DNA from: Burkholderiales bacterium RIFCSPLOWO2_12_FULL_65_40
GTDB taxonomy: Bacteria; Pseudomonadota; Gammaproteobacteria; Burkholderiales; Burkholderiaceae_C
Reading direction: 5' to 3'
DNA length: 64,000 nucleotides
Assembly: GCA_001770955.1 (NCBI GenBank)
Contig: MESL01000011.1
Location: 1-64,000, forward strand
Shown here: positions 34,398 through 43,536 of the stretch, in pieces
Layout: each line of letters opens with the position of its first letter
How positions within the stretch are numbered: the stretch's first letter is position 1
Translations under genes and position numbers: made by a program
Notes under the pieces: model-generated
The model's input: the letters and a program-made list of their open reading frames with translations, nothing else
The model's database searches: none
Told to the model about the DNA's origin: nothing

Positions 34398-35742
34398 GCT
34401 GCGTTCCCGCCGCCGACCTTCGCAAACGGCTCGCTGGAAAACGCACGCGGAACGTCGAGCCTTTGCCCAGCACGCTCTCGATTTCCAGCGCGGCGCCATG
34501 GCGCTGCAGTACATGTTTGACGATGGCCAGCCCCAGCCCCGTGCCGCCCGTCTCGCGGGAGCGGCTGCGGTCCACCCGGTAAAAGCGCTCGGTCAGACGG
34601 GGAATGTGTTCCGGGGCAATGCCCGGACCGGTATCCGATACCGAGAAAACGCCATCGCCCTCCGATGAGGTCTGCCACTTCACCACAATGCGCCCTCCCG
34701 CCGGGGTGTAACGCACCGCGTTGCTGATCAGGTTGGACAGTGCGCTTTGCAGCTCCGTCAAGGCGCCCCCCATCTCCCCCGCCGCGGCCAGTTCGGCAGG
34801 CGCCGGAAACTCCCATTCGTGCTGGCGCGACTGGTTGCGTGTGAGCAGGGCCGACAATGCGCGTCCTTCCTCCTCGCAGCGCTGCAACAGCGTCTGAATG
34901 GGCGTCCATTCGCCCGTGCCGGGCAGCGGGCTGCCTTCCAGACGCGAGAGGGTGAGCAAGTCCTGCACCACGCTCTGCATCCGCGCAGCCTGCTGCGCCA
35001 TCATGTCCAGGTATCGGGCGCGTTCCTCGGCATTGAGCGGCAAGGTCTGCAGGGTTTCGACAAAACCCATCAGAACCGTCAGGGGCGTGCGAATCTCATG
35101 CGACACATTGGCCACAAAATCCCGCCGCATCGCCTCGGCCTGCTCCAACGCCGTCACGTCCCGCGAGAGCAAGAGACTGCGGCCATCGCCGTAAGGATGC
35201 AACTGCACCGAAATACGCACGGGCCGCGAAGGCGTGCTGGAGCGCCCCTCCAGTACCACATCCGAAGAGAAGTCTTGCGCGGCGTAGTAGGCGCTGAACT
35301 CCGGGTCACGGACCAGATTGCGGATCGATTGCATCGCATCGCGCTGCCCGTCGAATCCGAACTGCGCAGCAGCCGTCTCATTGCACCATTCAATACGCCC
35401 CTGTGCGTCGAGCAGCACCACGCCACTGGGCGATGCCTGCAACGCTGCCAGGATTTCCTGCAACCGGTTGTCGCTTTCATCGGCCAGGTCCTGCTGCTTC
35501 CTCACCAGCCGACGGGTGCGGTCAACTGCCTCGCCCCACATGCCCATCATCGGCGGGGCCTTGGCCATGTCTCCCACGCGGAGCCAGCGGAGCATGCGCA
35601 GGCCGCGCAACATGTCCTGCACAAACCAGAGCCATGCCGCAATGGCCGACCCGAGCGCAGCACCCCAGGGGCCGCCTTGCCACCATCCCAGGCTGCCGCC
35701 AGCCAATTGCCAGAGCAGGAAAAAGAAAAAACGCAGAACCAT
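34372..35742 (-). CDS. phoR: phosphate regulon sensor histidine kinase
   Basis: A 456-residue kinase. Two short membrane helices (residues ~4-40), a positively charged linker, a PAS domain (~95-200), the HisKA box with H215 (FVANVSHEIRTPL) and a full HATPase (NLISNAVRYTP, DTGPGIAPEH, GGTGLGLAIVKH). Lacking a large periplasmic domain, it probably reads phosphate supply through PstSCAB-PhoU, as known for PhoR. It lies 24 bp after phoB, last gene of the pst-pho operon. Its 3' end overlaps the MATE gene tail to tail. Confidence 0.96.
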   Translation of the reverse strand: MVLRFFFFLLWQLAGGSLGWWQGGPWGAALGSAIAAWLWFVQDMLRGLRMLRWLRVGDMAKAPPMMGMWGEAVDRTRRLVRKQQDLADESDNRLQEILAALQASPSGVVLLDAQGRIEWCNETAAAQFGFDGQRDAMQSIRNLVRDPEFSAYYAAQDFSSDVVLEGRSSTPSRPVRISVQLHPYGDGRSLLLSRDVTALEQAEAMRRDFVANVSHEIRTPLTVLMGFVETLQTLPLNAEERARYLDMMAQQAARMQSVVQDLLTLSRLEGSPLPGTGEWTPIQTLLQRCEEEGRALSALLTRNQSRQHEWEFPAPAELAAAGEMGGALTELQSALSNLISNAVRYTPAGGRIVVKWQTSSEGDGVFSVSDTGPGIAPEHIPRLTERFYRVDRSRSRETGGTGLGLAIVKHVLQRHGAALEIESVLGKGSTFRVRFPASRLRRSAAGTQLSAGAARL

Positions 35743-35766
35743 GCGCTAGCGTGCCATCGATGCGGA

Positions 35767-36474
35767 TCAGGCCCGCAATGGCACCTGTGGCTGTGCCGTG
35801 AGCCGATAACCCGCGCCACGCACCGTTTCCACCATGATGCCCGCTCCTCCCAGCGCCTCACGCAAACGTTTGACGTGCACATCCACCGTGCGCTCTTCGA
35901 TGAACACATGATCCCCCCAGACCTTGTCCAGCAACTGGGACCGGCTGTGAACGCGCTCGGGGTGCTTCATGAAAAAATGCAGCAGCTTGAATTCGGTGGG
36001 CCCGATTTTCAGGGGCTGCCCCTGGAAGGACACCCGGTGGGTGGCCGCATCCAGGGCCAGATCGCAGATGGTCACGCTGTCGGTCACCTGCTCGGGCGCC
36101 CGGCGGCGCAGCACGGCGCGGATGCGCGCCAGCAATTCCTGCGTGGAAAAAGGCTTGGTGATGTAGTCGTCCGCACCGGCATCCAGACCGGCGATCTTGT
36201 CGGGTTCATCGCCGCGCGCGGTCAGCATCAGAATGGGCACAGGCTTGGTTCGGCTGTCAGCCCGCCACTTGCGTGCAAGTTGCAGACCGCTCTGGCCGGG
36301 CAACATCCAGTCCAGCAGAATCACGTCGGGCAAGACGGCATCGAGCTCGCGCTGTGCCGATTCGCCATCCTCTGCCCAGATCGGCTGGAAGCCGTTGTGA
36401 CGCAAGTTCACGGCGATCAGTTCGGCAATCGCCGACTCATCCTCAACAATCAGGACACGGGGTAGTTTTCTCAT
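35767..36474 (-). CDS. phoB: phosphate regulon response regulator
   Basis: A 235-residue OmpR-type regulator. Receiver: acidic pocket E11-D12, phosphoacceptor D55 (ILLDWMLPG) and the conserved Lys in DYITKPFSTQEL. C-terminal winged helix with RSQLLDKVWGDHVFIEERTV and the recognition helix DVHVKRLREALG. When phosphorylated by PhoR it binds Pho boxes; three such sites can be read in this window (pstS, MliC-like lipoprotein, ppk1). Confidence 0.97.
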   Translation of the reverse strand: MRKLPRVLIVEDESAIAELIAVNLRHNGFQPIWAEDGESAQRELDAVLPDVILLDWMLPGQSGLQLARKWRADSRTKPVPILMLTARGDEPDKIAGLDAGADDYITKPFSTQELLARIRAVLRRRAPEQVTDSVTICDLALDAATHRVSFQGQPLKIGPTEFKLLHFFMKHPERVHSRSQLLDKVWGDHVFIEERTVDVHVKRLREALGGAGIMVETVRGAGYRLTAQPQVPLRA

Positions 36475-36489
36475 GTCGATGCCAGGGCC

Positions 36490-37191
36490 CTATTGCAAAG
36501 CCGTTTCAATGTCATCCACGGAGGTGTGCCGCACATCCATGCCCTTGACCAGATAGATGATGAGTTCGGCGATGTTCTTGGAGTGGTCGCCGATGCGCTC
36601 AATGGCTTTTGCCAGGAACAGCAGATCAAGGCTCGGAGAAATGGTGCGCGGGTCTTCCATCATGTAGGTGATGAGCTTGCGCACAAAGCCGTCAAACTCC
36701 TTGTCGATCAGGTTGTCCTCTTTCAGGATCGCCACCGCCATCTTGGTGTCCAGGCGAGCGAAGGCATCCAGTGCCTTGCGCAACTGGCCCGAAGCCAGGT
36801 CCGCCGCTACGCGCAGCTCGTGTGATGGCAGTGATCGCGGCGTGCCGCCCTCGATGATGGAGCGCACCATGCGCGCCATGCGGTTGGCTTCGTCGCCCAT
36901 GCGCTCAAGGTTGGCCGTGGCCTTGGAAAAGGCCAGCAGCAAGCGCAGGTCGCGCGCCGTGGGCTGGCGACGCGCGATGATGGTCGACAGCTCATGGTCG
37001 ATTTCGACCTCCATGGCATTGACGCGGTTCTCGATCAGGGACACCTGATCGGCCGCCTCGATGCTGAACTGCGACAGCGCATAGACGGCCTGGCGGATTT
37101 GGGATTCGACCAGCCCGCCCATCTCCATCACGCGGGTGGAAACATCGTTGAGTTCGCTGTCAAACTGCGAGGAAAGGTGTTTGTCTGCCAC
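36490..37191 (-). CDS. phoU: phosphate signalling protein PhoU
   Basis: 233 residues from the GTG at 37191. I chose this start because GAGGAG lies 6 nt before it and the product begins with the family's ADKHLSSQFDSELNDVSTR; a longer frame would reach into pstB. Two three-helix bundles with the conserved E/D metal-binding motifs (MGDEANRMARM, IGDHSKNIAE). PhoU couples the Pst transporter to PhoR and prevents Pho activation when phosphate is ample. It starts 11 bp after the pstB stop. Confidence 0.95.
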   Translation of the reverse strand: MADKHLSSQFDSELNDVSTRVMEMGGLVESQIRQAVYALSQFSIEAADQVSLIENRVNAMEVEIDHELSTIIARRQPTARDLRLLLAFSKATANLERMGDEANRMARMVRSIIEGGTPRSLPSHELRVAADLASGQLRKALDAFARLDTKMAVAILKEDNLIDKEFDGFVRKLITYMMEDPRTISPSLDLLFLAKAIERIGDHSKNIAELIIYLVKGMDVRHTSVDDIETALQ

Positions 37192-37201
37192 TGAATGCTC
37201 C

Positions 37202-37996
37202 TCAGCCGAAACGGCCGGTAATGTAATCCTCGGTTTCCTTGCGCTTGGGCTTGAAGAATATTTCTTCAGTTTCACCAAACTCCATCAGCTCGCCCAGATA
37301 CATGTAGGCGGTGTAGTCGCTGCACCGAGCGGCCTGCTGCATGTTGTGGGTCACGATGAGGATGGTCACCTTGTTCTTGATTTCCGCAATCAGTTCTTCA
37401 ATGGCGCCCGTGGCAATCGGATCGAGTGCCGAGGTGGGTTCATCAAAGAGAATGATTTCCGGGTCGGTCGCCAGCGACCGCGCAATGCACAGGCGCTGCT
37501 GCTGCCCGCCGGAGAGATTCACGGCGACCTCGTCGAGGCGGTCTTTCACTTCATTCCAGATGGCAGCGCCCTTGAGCGCGGCTTCGACCTTGTCTTCAAG
37601 GTAGGTTTTGGATTTTTCGCCCCGCACCCGCAGTCCGTAGGCCACGTTCTCGAAAATGGACTTGGGAAACGGATTGGGTTTCTGAAACACCATGGACAGT
37701 CGCATCCGCACTTCGATAGGGTCCACCGAAGGGTGCAGCAGATCGATCTGGTCAGGCAGCAACTCGATGGAGCCGCCATAACGGTGGCCAGGATACAGGT
37801 CGTGCATCCGGTTGAAGCAGCGCAGGTACGTGGACTTGCCGCAGCCGCTGGGCCCGATCAAGGCCGTGACCTTGTTCTCGTAAATCGGCATGTTGATGGA
37901 CTTGAGCGCCTTGAAGTCGCCATAGTAAAAGTCCAGATTTTTCGACTGCGCCTTCAGTTTGGGCGTCGGCGGCGGATTGTGTGTGATGGGTGCCAT
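37202..37996 (-). CDS. pstB: phosphate ABC transporter ATP-binding protein
   Basis: 264 residues from the ATG at 37996; a GTG at 38032 that overlaps the pstA stop would add 12 residues. Walker [10 protein letters not shown], signature LSGGQQQR and Walker [12 protein letters not shown] are intact, and the H-loop [16 protein letters not shown] follows. It powers high-affinity phosphate uptake by PstCA at the inner membrane. Confidence 0.97.
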   Translation of the reverse strand: MAPITHNPPPTPKLKAQSKNLDFYYGDFKALKSINMPIYENKVTALIGPSGCGKSTYLRCFNRMHDLYPGHRYGGSIELLPDQIDLLHPSVDPIEVRMRLSMVFQKPNPFPKSIFENVAYGLRVRGEKSKTYLEDKVEAALKGAAIWNEVKDRLDEVAVNLSGGQQQRLCIARSLATDPEIILFDEPTSALDPIATGAIEELIAEIKNKVTILIVTHNMQQAARCSDYTAYMYLGELMEFGETEEIFFKPKRKETEDYITGRFG

Positions 37997-38025
37997 GGTG
38001 TGATGCGTGGTGACTGCAGTAAGAC

Positions 38026-38952
38026 TTACCACTTGAGGTTCTTGCGAAGACGGTAGCGCAACCAGATGGCCACAGCATTCATGCTCAGCGTGAGCACAAC
38101 CAGCACCAGGCTGGCGGCAGCGGCATTGGCATGAAAGGCAGGATCGGGGCGTGAAGTCCAGTTGAAGATCTGGATGGGCATCACCGTGAACGGCGAGAAC
38201 AGCCAGTCGAACATGCCGGCCGTTGCTTCACCGGTGAAGGGCACAGGCGGCAGGAAGGCGATGAAGGTCAGCGCGCCGATGGTGATGATGGGCGCCGTTT
38301 CGCCAATGGCGCGCGACAGGCCAATGATGATGCCCGTGAGGATGCCAGGCATGCCATAGGGAATCAGGTGGTCGCTGCAAACCTGCCATTTGGTGGCACC
38401 GCAGGCATATGCGCCTTCCCGCACCATTTGCGGAATGGCGCGCAAGGCCTCCCTAGTTGAAACAATGACAATCGGGAGGATCAGCAGCCCCAGCGTCAGT
38501 CCCGCCGACAGAATGCTCTGGCCGAAGCCGAAGGTATAGACAAACAGGCCCAATGCCAGCAGTCCATACACGATCGACGGCACACCAGCCAGGTTGGTGA
38601 TGTTGATCTCGATGATGTCGGTGAACCAGTTCTTGCGGGCGTACTCCTCAAGATAGATCGCACTGGCAACCCCGACGGGGATCGCAAACATCGCCGTCAC
38701 CAGCATGACCAGCAGCGAACCGACCCAGGCCGACAGGATGCCCGACTGGCCTGCGCGCCGTGAGGGAAAATTGGTAAAGAAGTCGGCCGTCAACCTGGGA
38801 AAACCGTCAATCACCATCTGGAGAAACAGGGCCGCCAGCGTCAGGATACCGACCGACATCGCAAGCAGACCGACCACACCAAAAATGATGTCCCAGCGCT
38901 TGTGGGAACGAATGATGGCGCGCAGCTTCTGGTTTTTTTCGTTGTTGATCAT
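38026..38952 (-). CDS. pstA: phosphate ABC transporter permease PstA
   Basis: A 308-residue permease with six main helices. The EAA loop ([24 protein letters not shown]) that contacts PstB is present, as is the [20 protein letters not shown] segment typical of PstA. The start codon overlaps the end of pstC by one base. Confidence 0.96.
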   Translation of the reverse strand: MINNEKNQKLRAIIRSHKRWDIIFGVVGLLAMSVGILTLAALFLQMVIDGFPRLTADFFTNFPSRRAGQSGILSAWVGSLLVMLVTAMFAIPVGVASAIYLEEYARKNWFTDIIEINITNLAGVPSIVYGLLALGLFVYTFGFGQSILSAGLTLGLLILPIVIVSTREALRAIPQMVREGAYACGATKWQVCSDHLIPYGMPGILTGIIIGLSRAIGETAPIITIGALTFIAFLPPVPFTGEATAGMFDWLFSPFTVMPIQIFNWTSRPDPAFHANAAAASLVLVVLTLSMNAVAIWLRYRLRKNLKW

Positions 38953-39920
38953 CAGTAGGCCTCACGGTATTTGCGACGCAGCCAATAGCCGAGCAGATTG
39001 AATGACAGGGTCATGAGCATCAGGGTCAGACCCGCGGCGAAAATGGTCTGGTAGCCAATACTGCCGTGCGGCAGGTCACCCAAGGCCACCTGCACGATGA
39101 ACGAAGTCACGGTGGCTGCAGGTTCGAGCGGGTTGAGCGTCAGGTTGGGTTGCATGCCGGCGGCAACAGCCAGAATCATGGTTTCTCCCACAGCGCGGGA
39201 AATTCCAAGAATATAGGCCGATGCAATGCCTGAAAAGGCAGCCGGCACCACGACGCGGGTGGCCGTCTGGAACCGCGTGGAACCCAGGGCATAGGCCCCT
39301 TCACGCAAGCTCATGGGAACGGAGCGCATGGCATCTTCCGACAAGGAAGACACATAAGGAATGATCATGATGCCCATCACAATACCTGCAGACAGAATAT
39401 TGAAGGTGGGCAGATCGGGGTAGATTTTCTGAATCAGCGGCGTGACCACCAGCAAGGCGAAAAAGCCATAAATGATGGTGGGAACCCCCGACAGCAGTTC
39501 CAGCAGCGGCTTGAGCACTTCACGGGACTTGTGCCCGGCAAACTCCGACAGGTAGATCGCAATGATGGTACCCAGCGGAATCGCAATTAGCAGCGCCACG
39601 GCAGAACTGGAGATCGTGCCCGCCAGCAGGACGCTGATCCCGAAATGCGCATCGTCAAACAGCGGCGTCCACTGCGAGTCGGTCAGGAACTGCCAGACCG
39701 GCACATGCGAGAAAAACACCAGCGATTCTTTGAGCAGGATGTAGACGATCGCCAGGGTCGTGAAGACCGAGACACAGGCTGCAAGCAGCAAGATGCCTTC
39801 GATCATCTTGTCCTTGCGTTTTCGGGCAGCCTTGGACTTGGCCAGCTGGGCCAGCCTGGCTTCGCCGGTGAGGGGGGGATTCGACATCATGCGATCCGCA
39901 GTAGTGGTGGACGCTGTCAT
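38952..39920 (-). CDS. pstC: phosphate ABC transporter permease PstC
   Basis: A 322-residue permease partner of PstA. An N-terminal polar stretch precedes the first helix (IEGILLLAACVSVFTTLAIV); the coupling loop is LSEDAMRSVPMSLREGAYALG, within which the EAA-type glycine is conserved. In-frame ATGs at 39890 and 39887 are alternative starts. A terminator-like hairpin separates it from pstS upstream, so its expression is probably lower. Confidence 0.95.
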   Translation of the reverse strand: MTASTTTADRMMSNPPLTGEARLAQLAKSKAARKRKDKMIEGILLLAACVSVFTTLAIVYILLKESLVFFSHVPVWQFLTDSQWTPLFDDAHFGISVLLAGTISSSAVALLIAIPLGTIIAIYLSEFAGHKSREVLKPLLELLSGVPTIIYGFFALLVVTPLIQKIYPDLPTFNILSAGIVMGIMIIPYVSSLSEDAMRSVPMSLREGAYALGSTRFQTATRVVVPAAFSGIASAYILGISRAVGETMILAVAAGMQPNLTLNPLEPAATVTSFIVQVALGDLPHGSIGYQTIFAAGLTLMLMTLSFNLLGYWLRRKYREAY

Positions 39921-39952
39921 TTTAGGAATGGGCGGACATCTTGAGTTTCAGC

Positions 39953-39992
39953 AAAAAACCCTGCACACCCAGTTATTGGCGGCTGTGCAGGG
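39953..39992 (-). terminator. stem-loop with T-run between pstS and pstC
   Basis: Read on the minus strand, CCCTGCACA (39992-39984) pairs with TGTGCAGGG (39967-39959) across a 16-nt loop and is followed by six T's (39958-39953). It should end most transcripts after pstS, giving the excess of binding protein over permease known for Pst systems. Confidence 0.8.
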
Positions 39993-40016
39993 CGGATGCG
40001 GCCCAAGGGCCATGGA

Positions 40017-41009
40017 TTACAGGGAGGCTTCGCGCTTGAGAAGTTCAGAAATGGTGATGCCGACTTCGTTCTTGCCGCCAAAAACCGTGCCCTTCTTGCC
40101 CTTGGCAATGTGCTCGAGCGCCGTCTTGTAGGCATCGGCGGGCAGAGGAACGTACTTCACTTCCTTGGCCAGCTGGGCGCCTTCCTTCATGAAGAATTCC
40201 ACGAATTTCTTCACTTCAGGCTTGGCCAGCGACTTGGCATTCACGTAGATGAAGATAGGGCGGGCCAAAGGCTGGTAAGTGCCATCGAGAACCGTCTTTT
40301 CGCTCGGACCCACGGCGGGCTTTCCGTCCTTCTCGACAATCGGAAGGGCCTTGAGCTTGTTGGTGTTCTCGGCATAGTAGGCATAGCCAAAGTAGCCGAT
40401 GGCATTCACATCGCCGGCCACGCCCTGCACCAGCACGTTGTCGTCTTCCGAAGCGGTGAAGTCACCGCGGCTGGACTTGGACTTTCCGACGATGGCTTCA
40501 GTAAAGTAGTCAAACGTTCCCGAGTCGGAACCGGCGCCAAACAGCTTGATGGGCTGGTCGGGCCAGGTCGGATTGATCTGGTTCCAGCGCATCACCTTGC
40601 CCTGGGCTGCGGGTTCCCACATTTTCTTCAACTCGGCCACAGTGGCCTGCTTGAGCCAGGCGTTCTTCGGGTTGATCACCACCGTCAACGCATCAAAGGC
40701 TACCGGCAGTTCATAGTATTCGACGCCCGCAGCGCGGCAGGCATCCATCTCGGACTTGGAAATCGGGCGCGACGCATTGGCAACATCGGTTTCATTGCGG
40801 CAGAACTTCTTGAAACCACCGCCTGTGCCAGACACACCCACCGTCACCTTGGTACCTTTGTTGGCCTTCTGAAACTCTTCAGCCACCGCTTCAGTCACGG
40901 GATAGACGGTGCTCGAACCATCCACCTTGACCACTTGCGCAAACACGGAAGCCCCGGAAAGTGCAAGGGCCGTGGTGGCGACCAGCGCCTTGATGTCGAG
41001 TGATTTCAT
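40017..41009 (-). CDS. pstS: phosphate-binding periplasmic protein PstS
   Basis: A 330-residue substrate-binding protein with a signal peptide (KALVATTALALSGASVFA, cleaved near residue 25). Phosphate-binding segments include VDGSSTVYPVTEA, SGTGGGFKKFCRNETDVANA and GSDSGTFDYFTEA. It delivers inorganic phosphate to PstCA. GAGGAA precedes the ATG. The promoter upstream has a clear Pho box. Confidence 0.97.
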   Translation of the reverse strand: MKSLDIKALVATTALALSGASVFAQVVKVDGSSTVYPVTEAVAEEFQKANKGTKVTVGVSGTGGGFKKFCRNETDVANASRPISKSEMDACRAAGVEYYELPVAFDALTVVINPKNAWLKQATVAELKKMWEPAAQGKVMRWNQINPTWPDQPIKLFGAGSDSGTFDYFTEAIVGKSKSSRGDFTASEDDNVLVQGVAGDVNAIGYFGYAYYAENTNKLKALPIVEKDGKPAVGPSEKTVLDGTYQPLARPIFIYVNAKSLAKPEVKKFVEFFMKEGAQLAKEVKYVPLPADAYKTALEHIAKGKKGTVFGGKNEVGITISELLKREASL

Positions 41010-41044
41010 GTAATTTTTCCTCTACAAAAGAAAGAATGGTTTGG

Positions 41045-41078
41045 ACTTTATGTCTTTAATGTGACTGCTATGTGACAG
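41045..41078 (-). promoter_or_regulatory. Pho box and -10 of the pst-pho operon
   Basis: Minus strand: CTGTCAC (41078-41072), ATAG, CAGTCAC (41067-41061), a 10-nt spacer, then TAAAGT (41050-41045) as -10. The two GTCA cores are 11 bp apart, as in PhoB sites where the box replaces the -35. The predicted start lies about 28 nt before the pstS ATG. Confidence 0.85.
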
Positions 41079-41083
41079 TACGA

Positions 41084-41392
41084 TCAGACGGCACGGCAAT
41101 TGCGCGCAGCCACTTTGCCTTTGTGGTGCAGCTCCACGGCACCCTGGGTTTTCAGCTGCCAGCCCTCGCCCTCGTACACACCCGCTCCCTTGTGATCGAG
41201 TTCATAGCCGCCCTCGTGGCGGATGCGAACGGTGCTGCCATCGGCGGCAAGGCGCGCCTGCAGGCGCTTGCCGCCCTCGCACTCGTAAGAGACAAACTTG
41301 CCTGGCTGCATGCCAGCAGGAACAGTCGGGCCGGAAGCACAACCTGCCAGCAGGGCAGCGCCAATCAACGTTACAGACAATGCAAATTTCAC
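41084..41392 (-). CDS. MliC-like lysozyme inhibitor lipoprotein
   Basis: 102 residues from a GTG at 41392 preceded by GGAG at 6-nt spacing (a TTG at 41404 is also in frame). The signal peptide ends in the lipobox LLAGC, so the protein is lipid-anchored. The mature part (FVSYECEGGKRLQARLA, VRIRHEGGYELDH, VAARNC) has the YxCxxG start and the C-terminal Cys of MliC/PliC inhibitors of c-type lysozyme. It is the only gene between the pstS and ppx promoters and has its own Pho box, so it may be phosphate-regulated. Confidence 0.8.
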   Translation of the reverse strand: MKFALSVTLIGAALLAGCASGPTVPAGMQPGKFVSYECEGGKRLQARLAADGSTVRIRHEGGYELDHKGAGVYEGEGWQLKTQGAVELHHKGKVAARNCRAV

Positions 41393-41424
41393 AGGTTTCT
41401 CCAATCAAAATGAGTAACCCATGC

Positions 41425-41458
41425 ACTATCCCCAGCGCCCATGACACTCTCGTGACGT
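41425..41458 (-). promoter_or_regulatory. Pho box and -10 of the MliC-like gene
   Basis: Minus strand: ACGTCAC (41458-41452), GAGA, GTGTCAT (41447-41441), a 10-nt spacer, then GATAGT (41430-41425). The geometry is identical to the pstS and ppk1 promoters; the first two bases of each repeat deviate from CT. The remaining gap to ppx (41459-41559) shows no further clear site. Confidence 0.65.
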
Positions 41459-41559
41459 TTGCATGATGATTTCATGGCGCTGCCAATTCGCCTGGCATCA
41501 TGCAATCGTCAAATTGTTGGTGCACACTGCAAGGTTAGGCCCCATTTACAGACCATTCG

Positions 41560-43038
41560 ATGCAAAACGGCACCCTTCTCGCTGCGGTAGATCTAGGCTC
41601 CAACAGCTTTCGCCTTGAAATCGGCCGCTACGCGCACGGCCACATCCAGCGTGTCGAATACCTCAAGGAAACCGTGCGCCAGGGCAATGGCCTGGACCGT
41701 GAACACAACCTGAGTCACGAGGCCATGCAGCGCGGCTGGGACTGCCTTGCCCGTTTTGCCGAACGGCTGGCAGACTTTCCCCGTGCCCAGGTCCGCGCCG
41801 TGGCCACCCAGACCCTGCGTGAGGCACGCAACCGCGAAGAGTTTCTTCAGCGTGGCAGCGAAGTGCTGGGCCACCACATCGACGTCGTTTCCGGGCTGGA
41901 GGAAGCGCGACTGATCTACCAGGGCGTTGCCCGGTTGTTGCCACAGTCGAATGAGCGCCGACTGGTGGTGGACATTGGCGGGCGCTCCACCGAACTGATC
42001 CTGGGTGAACAGTTCACCCCCCATGCTGTCGCCTCCTTCCGCGTCGGCAGCGTGGCCTGGTCGAGCCGCTATTTTGCCGAAGGGCTGTTTACCAGCCAGT
42101 CGTTTGCAGCGGCAGAGATTGCTGCCAAGGCCGTTCTGGACGAGGCCCTGGGGACGTACCGTCGCGATGCCTGGGAGGTAGCCTACGGATCATCAGGTAC
42201 CGTTGGCGCCGTCGGCGACATCCTGGCCGCAGCAGGTCAACCCGAGGGGGTCATTTCACGTGCCAGCCTGGATTGGCTGCGTGAGCGGCTGCTGCGGGCC
42301 CAAAGTGCCGACAAGATCCGGCTGGAGGGGCTCAAGGAAGATCGCCGCGCCGTGATCGGTGGCGGTCTGAGTGTCCTGCGCGCCGTTTTCGATCTGCTCG
42401 ACATCCATGAGATGCGGGTGGCCCAGGGCGCACTGCGCCAGGGAGCCCTGTACGACCTTCTGGATCGGGAACAACCTGAAACCGACCTTCGCACCACCAC
42501 CGTGCAGGGCCTGGTGCAGAGCTTTGCCGCAGACAGCATCCATGCCGAGCGCGTGGCACGGATCGCGTGCGCGCTATTCGGGCAGGTGTCTCCGGCCCAA
42601 GCGGGGACGGCCCTGCGCAAATTGAACTGGGCAGCCCAGCTGCATGAGATCGGCTGTCGCATTTCCCACAGCGATTACCACCGGCACGGGGCCTACATTC
42701 TGGAAAATACCGACGTTGCAGGCTTCGCCCAGCACGAGCTGCACCGGCTGGGCTCGCTGGTGCTGGGCCACCGGGGCAAGGTCCGCAAAATTGAAACGGA
42801 TCTGAATGATCCGACCTTTGCAATGCAACTGATGTGCCTGCGACTGGCCGTGGCGCTGTGCCATGCCCGCCGCGATCCGGACATGGAAGGCCTGGTGCTT
42901 TCGCTGCGCGGCCGCCAATTTCAGCTCGTCACACGCGCGGGCTGGGCCACCGCATACCCGCAATCGGCCCACCTGCTCCGTGAAGAAATGCTGGCTTGGC
43001 AACGCACCCCCTGGGATCTGCAGACGGATCTGCCTTGA
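41560..43038 (+). CDS. ppx: exopolyphosphatase (Ppx/GppA family)
   Basis: A 492-residue ASKHA-fold phosphatase releasing phosphate from polyphosphate ends (some members also hydrolyse pppGpp). The first phosphate loop is AAVDLGSNSFRLEIGR (residues 9-24), the second is LVVDIGGRSTELILG, with the catalytic Glu in VATQTLREARN-. The C-terminal HD-like domain (AAQLHEIGCRISHSDYH) completes the long form. Transcribed divergently from the Pho-controlled genes; ppk1 lies 1 kb downstream. Confidence 0.95.
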   Translation: MQNGTLLAAVDLGSNSFRLEIGRYAHGHIQRVEYLKETVRQGNGLDREHNLSHEAMQRGWDCLARFAERLADFPRAQVRAVATQTLREARNREEFLQRGSEVLGHHIDVVSGLEEARLIYQGVARLLPQSNERRLVVDIGGRSTELILGEQFTPHAVASFRVGSVAWSSRYFAEGLFTSQSFAAAEIAAKAVLDEALGTYRRDAWEVAYGSSGTVGAVGDILAAAGQPEGVISRASLDWLRERLLRAQSADKIRLEGLKEDRRAVIGGGLSVLRAVFDLLDIHEMRVAQGALRQGALYDLLDREQPETDLRTTTVQGLVQSFAADSIHAERVARIACALFGQVSPAQAGTALRKLNWAAQLHEIGCRISHSDYHRHGAYILENTDVAGFAQHELHRLGSLVLGHRGKVRKIETDLNDPTFAMQLMCLRLAVALCHARRDPDMEGLVLSLRGRQFQLVTRAGWATAYPQSAHLLREEMLAWQRTPWDLQTDLP

Positions 43039-43062
43039 CGCTGAGAAACAACGATATATACT
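43035..43062 (+). promoter_or_regulatory. sigma-70 promoter of the RHH-protein gene
   Basis: TTGACG (43035-43040) and TATACT (43057-43062) separated by 16 bp. The -35 overlaps the ppx stop codon. Strong match for a GC-rich genome; an AT-rich island (GATATATACTGTTTATACC) surrounds the -10. Confidence 0.65.
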
Positions 43063-43089
43063 GTTTATACCTTTTTTAGGTAGTTTCGT

Positions 43090-43494
43090 ATGACCAGCAC
43101 GACCAAAAAGACCCACCCTGTCACGGCGGCGGAAACGCCCGCTGCATCCCGGCCTGCCCGTGCCACCTCGCGCAAGCCAGCGAACCCATCGCCGGCCGCG
43201 CGACAGCGTGCACCTGCCGCCAAGGCAGTGGTGGTGACTGCGCCGACGCCCGAGAAAGAGCCCAAGGCCAAGAAGCCCAAGCTGGTTCGGGACAGCTTCA
43301 CTTTCCCCAAGGATGAGTACGTCGCCATCGAGGCACTGAAACTGCGTGCAGCGCAGCTCTCTCATCCTGCAAAGAAAAGCGAAATCCTGCGTGCGGGCCT
43401 GAAGGCCTTGGTGAATATGTCCGATACCGCGCTGCGCGCAGCCTTGCAGGCGGTGCCCGCCATCAAGACCGGTCGGCCCAAGTCTGAAAAATAG
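43090..43494 (+). CDS. basic ribbon-helix-helix-like DNA-binding protein
   Basis: A 134-residue basic protein in two parts. Residues 1-60 are Ala/Pro/Lys/Arg-rich and disordered, like the histone-H1-type tails of betaproteobacteria. Residues ~63-120 (VRDSFTFPKDEYVAIEALKL, then SHPAKKSEILRAGLKALVNM) look like a ribbon-helix-helix: a short strand followed by two helices. A nucleoid-associated or regulatory role is plausible but not proven. Its own promoter overlaps the ppx stop, and it sits inside the polyphosphate cluster. Confidence 0.7.
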   Translation: MTSTTKKTHPVTAAETPAASRPARATSRKPANPSPAARQRAPAAKAVVVTAPTPEKEPKAKKPKLVRDSFTFPKDEYVAIEALKLRAAQLSHPAKKSEILRAGLKALVNMSDTALRAALQAVPAIKTGRPKSEK

Positions 43495-43536
43495 CCATCG
43501 GCCTGCGGTTTGGCGCGTGGCCTGCGCGCCAGTCCG

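Noticed and set aside
43054-43070. LexA-like site in the promoter of the RHH gene
   Set aside because: CTGT is present but the ACAG half at the right distance is missing; the AT-rich island is explained by the -10 box.
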